DNA of 64,000 nt. Source: Antilocapra americana. Lineage: Eukaryota > Chordata > Mammalia > Artiodactyla > Antilocapridae. The position numbers and the translations under genes were made by a program. Each line of letters begins with the position of its first letter. Positions within the stretch are counted from its first letter, which is position 1. The stretch lies in the NCBI GenBank assembly GCA_007570785.1, contig ML664161.1, forward strand, positions 41,482,999-41,546,998, given 5' to 3'. Below are positions 55,582 through 64,000 of the stretch, piece by piece. Below the pieces are notes generated by a model that was given only the letters and a program-made list of their open reading frames with translations, searched no databases and was not told where the DNA came from.

Positions 55582-55925
55582 CTTAGATGCCCCTGATAAG
55601 CCCTGAAACATGTCATTGGCTAACAGCAGAAACATCATGGAGGAATGTTGGGACAAAGCACAGAAAACCAAATTCAGACCAGAGCAGCTAAACCAAGAAA
55701 ACAGACCACAGAGAGATGAGTTTCCTTTCTCAAGCTAAGCCCCTGGTGAGGAGCCAAAGATTGAGTCAAATCCCTGGTGTTCAAATCATCTGGGGGGCCA
55801 AGGTTCTTTAGCACTCTGTGGACTGCAGGCTCATTTAGGAACCCCCCATAATGTGTTGTCATAGAAATTCACACAGTAACTATTGCACTCAACATCAGGC
55901 ATTCACAGACTTCCTAAAACCTGTT
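55582..55925. other. No gene recognised
   Basis: Unique-looking sequence. Confidence 0.45.
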
Positions 55926-55929
55926 TGCA

Positions 55930-56115
55930 GACTGTTTCACAATGTGTGCATCTTGGACCACTTCCCCAGAATCTCCTAGGGTGTTAGCTTACTAACATGC
56001 AAATTCCTGATTCTTCTCCCAAAGCCATCAAAACAGTCTCTGTGTGTGAAGGATAAGAATTTCATTTTAACAAGTCCTACAGCTGATTTTTATGCAAAGT
56101 TTGAGAACCTATGTT
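55930..56115 (+). repeat. MER5-like hAT-Charlie fossil
   Basis: 'gaatctcctagggtgttagc', 'taacatgcaaattcctgatt', 'ttaacaagtcctacagctga' and 'tatgcaaagtttgagaacc' follow the MER5A/B order. Confidence 0.7.
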
Positions 56116-56119
56116 GAAG

Positions 56120-57150
56120 GTATACGTTGAGCCCAGATAAAATCATACATCTTAGAAAAATAAATTTGAGGCTGCCTCACAAACTCAGTCGTTCCTGCTC
56201 CAACCTTAAACAAGGTTGCCCGATAGTGATGCTATGATGAACAGTGCTCTGGGAAGACCTTTGGTTCTTGCTTCTTATGTTCTTCTCCATAGGAGGTACC
56301 CAAGACAGAGCAGCATCTCATTTAACATGAGCCTCAGAAGGCATCTAGTGGCTTCCCCATTTCGAAGCACCATCTGAAAGAGTATTCTAAGCTGACAGGT
56401 TCTGTTTACAAAATGTTATGATCCCATTTATGCCAAAACCCTATCCATAGTGACAGAAAGTATTCCTATCTTGTAGCTTTCCACTGTCCATGAAAAGTGC
56501 ACTTTTCACCATATCCCTCTAGTTTGGAAATATGAAACCAGTGTAGTAAAAAAAAAAAAAAGTGAATGAATCAGTTCTATTTAGTCCCATTAAAATGCAG
56601 GTACATACTGTTTGTTTATCTCCCTCTGGGAGCAAGCTGGGAAACTGTTGGTGTTAGGGAAATAATAATAAGAAAAGTCTTAAGTGTCGACTTCACAATT
56701 TCAGGGCTTGATAAGTCCTTCTGAGTGTAGCACTCTATCACTTTTCTCAGCAGGGTATAATTACTCATAACTTGAAGGTTTTATCTCTGGGCTGTCTTTA
56801 ATAAAAAGGGGGGAAAAGAAGGTAAATCTGTCACTCACTGAAAGTATAGATGTTTAATTAAGTATCACATATAATTGTTTTAATCTCTTGTGTAACAATT
56901 GCACAGTCTAGGAATTTGGGTTGTGGGTAGGGAGATCTTCTAGCAGACTTACAAAGATTTATAAAGTAGGGATTTATTAATGCATTGTGTGTACGTGTGT
57001 GTGTGTATGCATGCTTCTACTGTTGCACCTGAGGCTCACCCTGGTGATTGGTTTTTAATCTCATATTACTTAATACTCATTCTCTGTAGGAGCCCTTCTC
57101 AATATTTTTAAATTATGGAATAATTATTCCATCCTTTATTCAGCTTCTTT
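56120..57150. other. No gene recognised
   Basis: Repeat-poor. 56690-56930 is AT-rich with 'tataattactcataac' and 'gtttaattaagtatc', so it may hold a conserved element. A (tg)n patch lies near 56986-57006. Confidence 0.4.
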
Positions 57151-57260
57151 GGGTCCCCTCTTTTCTATAGGTCAGTGTCTCTTGTATTTAGCATTTATAT
57201 CTGATGTGTCTGATGTAACCTCACAGGACAATAAGTAGAGCAGCAAATTGGAGTTCTACA
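57151..57260. repeat. Downstream member of the 110-bp duplicated pair
   Basis: Partner of 54273-54382. Its flanks on both sides are unlike those of the other copy, so this is probably the source locus. Confidence 0.88.
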
Positions 57261-57264
57261 TTGA

Positions 57265-57715
57265 TTTAAAGAAGTGTGTATGCCATGGCTTCTTCAACAA
57301 TAATTTAGGCCATTTAAAAATCTGTATCAAAATACCTCTGGGCTTTCAGCCTGGACACAAATAGCTTTAAAAGTTTCCAGGCGTTAGGGTTACAGGGCTG
57401 AGCCCCCATGACCCTCCATCTCTGTTGGAGATTTTCTCTGGAACAGAGCTGGTTCTGGTGGTCTTCTCAGAGAAGTGGATTGTTGGTTTTTTTCTGTATC
57501 TGTGGCAATGCCCAGACAGAATACTTCCTAAATGTGGCCCCTGCTGGGGAAACTCGAATTTGTAGTGTTTGCCAATGTCCATGGTTTAATACCGCCATCA
57601 TGGCCATCCGAGAGACTTGTCATGATTCTCAAACTGTCGACATCCTTCTCATCCTGGAGATTTTACTACTGTTCCTCCTTGTACTAAGAAAATCCTTCCC
57701 TTATAGCCCAGCCTA
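57265..57715. other. No gene recognised
   Basis: The 102-codon plus-strand frame at 57408-57716 runs into L2 sequence and has no domain. Confidence 0.4.
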
Positions 57716-57719
57716 GTTC

Positions 57720-57975
57720 TCTCTACCTCCTTCCTTCAGGCTTCCACTGCATTGGTACCTCCTCAAAGAGGTCTTCATTGACATTCATTTTTATCCACTC
57801 TTTCTTCATAGCATTTACCATGTGTGAAACGATATGTTGACGTTTTCATTAGTTTCCTGCACTGGAATATAAACTAGGAAGTTAGTTGGCTTTCTTCATT
57901 ATTGTAACTCCAGTACCTAGAATAAAGCTGACATGTAGCAGATATTCAGAAATAATTCTTGAATTAATAAATAAA
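57720..57975 (+). repeat. L2 LINE 3' end
   Basis: 'ggtacctcctcaaagaggtc', 'ttcatagcatttaccatgtg', 'ggaatataaactaggaagtt' and 'cagtacctagaataaagc' follow the L2 3' order. Confidence 0.7.
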
Positions 57976-58194
57976 TTATATGATTAATAAGTAGTCATGA
58001 GGTGAGACTGCAAAATTTTATACAATTTGGGAATTTTTTTTTAACTTTAAATATAACAGGAACTGTCCATTTTCCTATGTTTTCCCCATTCTGCTTTCAT
58101 CTTTCTCTCATAGTCTCTGTTGAGTATGTGTGAGTTTTGTCCATTAGACTGGGGGCCTCTTGGAGGAAGGCAGTGTTTCTCACTTTACTTTAGT

Positions 58195-58497
58195 TCTTAA
58201 TTTATTTTTGGCTGTGCTGGGTCTCCACTGCTGTGTGGACTTTTCTCTAGCTGTGGCGAATGGAGGCTGCCACTCTCTGTTGTGGTGTTTGGGCTTCTCA
58301 TTGCAGTGGCTTCTCGGGGAGCGCGTGTGCTGCCTAGGTGGTTGTGGCTCCTGGGCTCTAGAGCACAGGCTTAACAGTTGTGGATCATGGGCTTAGTTGC
58401 TCCACAGCATGTGGGATCTTCCTGGAGCAGGGATTGAATCTGTGTCTCCTGCATTGGCAGGTGGATTATTTACCTCTGAGCCACCAGGGAAGCCCTC
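58195..58497 (-). repeat. CHR-type SINE, full length
   Basis: Reverse-orientation element: 'tttggctgtgctgggtctcc' at the 3' end through to the tRNA-like head ('gcaggtggattatttacc', 'gagccaccagggaagcc'). Confidence 0.92.
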
Positions 58498-58499
58498 TC

Positions 58500-59640
58500 A
58501 CTTACTTTTGAATTCCCTATGCCTGGAATAGAAGAGAAGCTCAATGAATCTGCGCAGACTGAGAGAATAAACTCACCATATTTTCTACTTTTCTTATTTT
58601 CTGTCTCAGCCAAATGTGTAGTTTAGAGTATAAGGGGTCTGTGTGCATCTGTCAGGGCCAGTGAGAACTTGAGAGCCAATACAGAGACTGTGTTTTGCTC
58701 CACAGACAGGTTGGAGGGAGACCAGAGAGTCACAGGATGTAGTGCATTTTGGCAGCTGCCAATGAGAAACAGTTGAAATTCCTGGGGTATCAGAGCAAAG
58801 AAGAGGCAACCATGATGATGAACAGATTAATGGCTCCCATGGGAGCCCCAGAAAACATAGAGAAGCCAAGCATCCATAAATAAGTTATAAGATGTCATAT
58901 TAGACCTCTATTCAATTGAGCCTCCTATAATTGTCTTAGAGTTAACTGTTCCTGAGGGGTCTTTCAGAAAAAAGCATGAGCCTGAGACTATATATATTTC
59001 ACATTGCTTTTCCTCATACATAGCTGGATCACTAAATGAGGCAAAGAACTCCACTAGTAAGTGTTCAGAACAGGGAGGACATTTACAGACATGTGAGTAT
59101 GATGTTTGACATTAGCAAGGAACTCCACATACCTATACAAATACAGTTGTTTTTATGTGTTAAGATTATTTGCATGGAGAGATGTGTACAGAGGTAAGAG
59201 TATGACTTCTGTAACTATGTAAGAAAAAAATCCATGTATGATGTGCCTTTCTTTGGTGCATGTGAGGAGATACTGAGGGGAAGCTGTGTCCTGGGCAAAG
59301 AAGGATGCTGAATACATTCGAGGAAAGTTTCCTGACTCAATAACTTACAGTGTACTAATTATGGAGGAAGAGGTTCCCTCTCAAGAGGGAAAGGAATGGG
59401 AAGTATACAAAGCTTTCATGTTCTGCTGAGTCCTTGATATCTTGAAAAATGTACTGCTGAACATTTTTAGGCAATAGAAACATTTTAGTAATTAAGAAGG
59501 GATAAGGACCAGGCAAAGAAGTTAAGGAAAGGCTGCTTTCTTACCCACTGGTATTTAGATAAAGTTATCAGTGAAAAGCACTTTAAAAGTCCTGGAAGCT
59601 ATTCTCTTCATTTTACTTCTTATTTCTGGGTCAGAGAAGT
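58500..59640. other. No gene recognised
   Basis: About 1.1 kb of unique-looking sequence; short frames without domains. Confidence 0.5.
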
Positions 59641-59644
59641 AAGA

Positions 59645-59866
59645 AGTGGGGACTTTCCAGTGGTGCTAGTGGTAAAGAATCACCTGCAATGCAGGAGACA
59701 TAAGAAATGTGGGTTTGATCTCTGGGTCAGGAAGTTTCCCTGGAGAAGAGCATGGCAACCCACTCCAGTATTCTTTTCTGTAGAATCCCATGGATAGGGG
59801 AGCCTGGAGAGATACAGTCCATGGGGTCACAAAGAGTCAGACACGATTGAAGCAACTTAGCACAGT
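59645..59866 (+). repeat. Bov-tA SINE
   Basis: Head 'actttccagtggtgctagtg', body 'cccactccagtattcttttc', tail 'gattgaagcaacttagcac'. Confidence 0.94.
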
Positions 59867-59869
59867 GTA

Positions 59870-60510
59870 CTCAAAGCTACAGAGATGGATATTGGCAATT
59901 AAGGCCTGAATTCAAGAGGTCTTGGGTTTCCCTTAAGTACATGTTTCACTGTACTTCACTATGATGTCCAGCTAAACTATCAAGATGCTACCTATATACC
60001 AGCGCAATATGGAGAAAGTGTGCAATGGGCCAAGGAGTTGACATAGATATAGAAGGTAAGAGGGTTAGGATATTTAGAAGAGCTGTGAATGTCAGGGTAA
60101 GAGCATGATACAACTGCTAACCCTCTGCTGTACCTTTTATTATCCCAGGGAACATGGTCATTGCTTCTCACAAACATCCCGTCACCCAGTGTTGCCCTTC
60201 TCCATGTCCTCCCTCTCCCCACCAAGGAATACTCTCATGGAAAATGGAACCTTCCTGTTATGCTAATCCACCTCTGTTCAATGCTATAGGCTTGAATACA
60301 AATGGATGTGTATCCAGCCAATGCAAATTCTGCTAGCCAAGTAGTTTTCCCAGACAAAAGGATGACAAAGGCAGGAGTAGAGATTGCAATTGAGGTCTTC
60401 TGAGAGTAAAGAGAGATTATACAGTATAAGAAGCAAGAATGTGGAGAAATGGATTGCAGCCCTGTAATTTCACTGGACTAATTGTGAGCCCTGAAAGCTC
60501 TATTTCCTCT
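59870..60510. other. No gene recognised
   Basis: Unique-looking sequence. Confidence 0.5.
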
Positions 60511-60514
60511 TTAT

Positions 60515-60840
60515 AAAATGAGTGGATTTGTCATGATGTCCTAATGGTGCCAAGGTGATGTAATTAAGTCTATTCAAGAAATAACCCTTATCTTGATTAG
60601 GTAAATAGGAGGTGATTAATTCCACTCTGATTAACCACTACCTCTCACTATCTCCTAGAAGCATTTTCCCAATCTACCCAGCATTTCACCATTTTCTCCC
60701 AGCAGAAGTGAAAACTGCTCCAGTATCTCTCACAATAGAAATAAAGCCAAGATCCAAATGCTTTAAAACGTAAAACACTTCTACAGATGGTTGCGGTTTG
60801 CCTCGCAAGTGCGATGGCATTGGTGGGGACAAGATGAGGA
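60515..60840. promoter_or_regulatory. Candidate conserved non-coding element
   Basis: Repeat-free block with 'gatgtaattaagtc' near 60557, 'ggtgattaattccac' near 60611 and 'ctgattaaccac' near 60627, and a CpG-containing patch near 60790-60812. Composition-based call. Confidence 0.3.
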
Positions 60841-60844
60841 GAGG

Positions 60845-62480
60845 GGAAGGGAAGGAGGAGATATGAAGGAGAGGTTCCTTTAAAACATCAAAAAGTCTTT
60901 GTAGATCTTTTCTGCCCTTTCATAAACACTTCATCTGGCAGCCAGACTGCGTTAATGGTCTGCCTAGAAAGACCCACTCTGGCCTGACATAGCCAGACAC
61001 ACACTCTCCAGCTTTGCTTTGCTTCTTTGGTGCTGTCACATGTTCTTCATTTTCTACATTTCACTCATTCTTTGCCTTTAAGCTATAAGGATAAAAGTGC
61101 CTGGCATTTAAACAAAAAAAATCAGCTTACATTTTTTAAAGGGGCAGAATTTCATGTAGCCTTTGATTTTCTTCTGGGAGAAAGTCATTGCTTTTCTTTA
61201 AAGAAGACACTAGAGAGATTTTTCTGCTGCTTTTTCCCCATTTCCATCCTTCACCCCAACTCTCCCGCTTTCAACAGTAAGAAATAACACTGGTTATAGG
61301 GCAGGAATGGGTTGGAGAAAAAAATTGCCTCCTAGAAAGTACTCATGGCACTACAGTGAATAAAAAAGCCTGAACATTCATTTACTGCTAAACAATGACA
61401 AAAGATAATTAGAATGTTTTAAAGCATTGCACTATATTTCACATCTGTTAAACACTGGTCGAGATAGCTGTTTTTAAAATCTGGTAGTGTTGAGGAGAAA
61501 AGGGAGAAAAGATAACCAATATAGTATGGTGCTTTTTGGCTTTTGATCTATGAGAAGGTTACACAGAAAGGTTTGAAGCATTGTATATGAAGGAGAGTAT
61601 AAACAGAAGCAGCATAAAAACCCTGTAGTCCAAAGACAACAGTAATACAAGAGAACTCCAGTGTGTGGAAATACTCAAAGAATATATGTGTCTGTAAGGA
61701 CATATTCTAGATATTCTCTCCCCCGCCAAAAAAAAAGAAAAAAATTAGCCCAACTTTAAAATACATAGGGATAGAGAGAACCTGTAGAAGAACAAATAGT
61801 AATAACTAAAGGATAAGAGTTTGCCAGATATAGAGTGTCTAAATGCACACATTGGGGAAAAATAGGAAATCATAAGATTTCCAGATAGAATAGATGACTA
61901 TTTCTACAACAGGTGTTTAGAATTCAACTGGAAAGAAATATTTGGGAAAAAAAGTCTTAGATTTGAATAAGAACTAATGCTGGAGATATTTGTGTAATGT
62001 GTAAAAACAAATAAAAAAAGTGACAGACATCCACATACACACCCACTTCTAGAGGAAGAGGAAAACAATGGAAAAATCTATTACCCAGCTAGTAAACTCC
62101 AGCAGCAGAAGCCATGGCAAAATGTGAGTATTTTTAAAAGTTTATGGGAAAGATCGACAAAGTTAAATAAACCACAAGAAACCTTAAAACATTTAAATAC
62201 CTTATTGGAAGTTCATGATAAGTGCCTTTAGAGGATTGAACAGCCCAAGCAAAACTGAATAACCAGCTAAGTAAAAATGTCTGTGTTGGAAGAAACAAAA
62301 AAAAAAAAAGCATCTCTGAGAGAGAGAAAAGCAACTAGGAAAATTGGATAGTCAACCAACCAGAGCAAGTACCAAATATGCAAGATATAATCATAGGAAG
62401 ATTTCATGAGAGGTACTCAACATGTAATAGTAAAAGTATATTTCAGTCAGGTACCCTGATCCCTGTTAGGAGCCCATCTG
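60845..62480. other. No gene recognised; A-rich
   Basis: From 61360 onward the plus strand is A-rich and may contain decayed LINE sequence, but no diagnostic motif was found. Confidence 0.4.
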
Positions 62481-62483
62481 AAG

Positions 62484-62521
62484 CTCAGTCAGTCAGTTAA
62501 ATCGCTCAGTAGTATTCGACC
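62484..62521 (-). repeat. BovB LINE 3' tip (interrupted by L1)
   Basis: 'gctcagtcagtcagttaaat' is the BovB 3' tip. It is cut at 'attcgacctttt' by an L1 and continues from 62722. Confidence 0.85.
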
Positions 62522-62713
62522 TTTTTTTTTTTCTTTCTTTCTTTTCTTTTTATTTATTTATTTATTAAAATTTTCTTTACATTATCGTGTTGATTTTGCC
62601 ATAAATTGACATGAATCCGCCATGGGTATACATGTGTTCCCCTTCCAGAACCCCCCTCCCACCTCCCTCCTGATTCCTTCTCTCTGGGTCATCCCAGTGC
62701 ACCAGCCCTGAGT
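62522..62713 (-). mobile_element. Young bovine L1 3' end inserted in BovB
   Basis: T-rich tail (reversed poly-A with ttct and attt repeats) then L1 3' UTR 'gacatgaatccgccatgggt' and 'acccccctcccacctccct', truncated near 62710. Flanking repeats gacctttt at 62518-62525 and 62714-62721. Confidence 0.92.
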
Positions 62714-62721
62714 GACCTTTT

Positions 62722-63826
62722 GTGACCCCTTGGACCACAGCACGCCAGGCTTCCCCGTCCATCATCAACCTCTGGAGCTTTCTCATCCAACCATCTCATC
62801 CTCTGTCAGCCCCTTCTCCTCCTGCCTTCAATCTTTCCCAGCATCAGACCCTTTGCAAATGAGTCAGTTCTGCACATCAGGTGACCAAAGCATTGGAATT
62901 TCAGCTTCAGCATCAGTCCTTCCAATGAATATTCAGAACTGATTTCCTTTAGGATGGACTGGGTAGATCTCCTTGTAGTCCAAGGGACTCTCAAAAGTCT
63001 TCTCCAACACCACAGTTCAAAAGCATCAATTCTTCGGCGCTCAGCTTTCGTTACAGTCCAACTCTTACCTCCATACATGACTACTGGAAAAACCATAGTT
63101 TTGACTAGATGGACCTCTGTTGGCAAAGTAATGTCTCTGCTTTTTGATATCCTGTCTAGGTTAGTCATAGCTTTTCTTCTAGTAGCAAGCATCTTTTAAT
63201 TTCATGGTTGCAGTCACCATCTGCAGTGACTTTGGAGCCCCCCAAAATAAATCTGTCACTGTTTCCATTGTCTCCCCATCTATTCACCATGAAGTGATGG
63301 GACCAGATGCCATGATAGTTTTCTGAATGGTGAGTTTTAAGCCAATTTTTTTATTCTCCTCTTTCACTTTAACATGAAGCTCTTTAGTTGTTCACTTTCT
63401 GGTATAAGGGTGATGTCATCTGTGAATATAAGGTTTTTGATATTTCTTCTGGCAATCTTGATTCCAGCTTGTGCTTTATCCAACCCGACATTTTGCATGA
63501 TGTACTCTGCCTATAAGTTAAATAAGCAGGGTGACAGTATACCACCTTGATGTACTCCTTTCCCAATTTGGAACCAGTCTGTTATTCCATGTCCAGTTCT
63601 AATTGTTGCTTCTTGACCTGCATACAGATTTCTCAGGAGGCAGGCAAAGTGGCCTGGTATTCCCATGTCTTGAATAATTTTCTACAATTTGTTGTGATTC
63701 ACATAGTCAAAGACATTGGGATAATTAATAAAGCAGAAGTAAATGTTTTCTGTAACTCTCTTGCTTTTTCAATGATCCAATGGATGTTGGCCATTTTATC
63801 TCTGGTTCCTCTGCCTTTTCTTATTT
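62722..63826 (-). mobile_element. BovB LINE, main part
   Basis: Continuation of the BovB into RT sequence. It breaks at 63826 in 'cctctgccttttct', where a second L1 begins. Confidence 0.93.
62806..63825 (-). pseudogene. BovB RT and C-terminal remnant, FTDD
   Basis: An open stretch at 63192-62806 encodes the C-terminal region ('LPTEVHLVKTMVFPVVM', '[15 protein letters not shown]'). Further 5' on the minus strand the RT box near 63409-63420 reads F-T-D-D instead of YADD. Frames are broken and the N-terminus lies beyond or within the next insertion. Confidence 0.85.
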
Positions 63827-64000
63827 TTTTTTTTTTTGTGGCCTAGGGAGGATTTTATTTTATTTTATTTTTTAGTTTTCTTAAACTAACTTTATTTTTT
63901 TTATTTATTTTTTTTTTTTGCCATACATTGTCATGATATCACCATGGGTTTACATATGCTTCCCCTCCGGAACCCCCCTCCCACCTCCCTCCCCCCCCGG
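63827..64000 (-). mobile_element. Young bovine L1 3' end at the window edge
   Basis: Long T-rich reversed tail (63827-63920) followed by L1 3' UTR ('tgtcatgatatcaccatggg', 'ggaacccccctcccacc'). It runs off the right edge, so its length and TSD are unknown. Confidence 0.92.

Noticed and set aside
57408..57716. 102-codon frame resembling a membrane protein end
   Set aside because: The hydrophobic C-terminus comes from T-rich sequence running into an L2 fragment.
1985..59866. tRNA-like heads in the many Bov-tA copies as tRNA genes
   Set aside because: They are fused to the Bov-A body, lack an intact cloverleaf and are known tRNA-derived SINE heads.

Overview
This window is non-coding DNA from a ruminant, most likely a bovid close to cattle. 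The evidence is the repeat set: about two dozen Bov-tA/Bov-A SINEs with a tRNA-derived head, ten BovB (RTE-type) LINE copies, five young L1 3' ends of the bovine type, and three CHR/SINE2-type SINEs. These sit on an older mammalian layer of MIR, L2, CR1/L3-like, MER5-like and MER20-like elements and old L1. The species cannot be fixed from sequence alone. I find no exon, no intact protein-coding gene and no CpG-island promoter. Every long reading frame I could interpret is either a decayed transposon protein or an antisense shadow of one.

Layout. 1-1.8 kb holds an old endogenous retrovirus pol remnant (minus strand), with unresolved sequence to 3.9 kb. 3.9-8 kb carries several SINEs and a candidate conserved block at 5.6 kb. 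8.2-10.1 kb is an old L1 split by a BovB. 12.2-13.6 kb has MER20-like, MIR and Bov-A copies. 13.7-17.1 kb is a nearly full-length BovB, followed by L1 ORF2 debris (17.4-18.1 kb), a GATA-motif tandem duplication (18.25 kb) and a second BovB (19.2-20.6 kb). 21.8-26.1 kb is repeat-poor and contains the best candidate regulatory block (23.7-24.35 kb). A third BovB lies at 27.0-28.2 kb, then SINEs and a tRNA-Lys pseudogene at 29.53 kb. 31.3-34.1 kb includes an L1 that inserted by twin priming. 36.8-41.3 kb is a pile of nested insertions. 44.3-45.5 kb has a three-unit Bov-A tandem. 45.9-46.5 kb is a second good regulatory candidate. 54-57.3 kb contains a 110-bp duplication joined to a BovB insertion. 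62.5-64 kb is a BovB hit twice by young L1s and running off the end.

Nothing here works together as a gene system. The biology is retrotransposition history (truncation, nesting, inversion, target-site duplication and a possible templated insertion) on a gene-desert-like background. Several AT-rich, homeodomain-motif-bearing, repeat-free blocks look like candidate distal enhancers. No new functional system is evident. The most unusual items are the 110-bp copy fused to a BovB insertion, the twin-primed L1, the Bov-A trimer, and the candidate enhancer blocks at 23.7 and 46.1 kb. All family names come from recognising consensus-like stretches by eye; no database search was possible.
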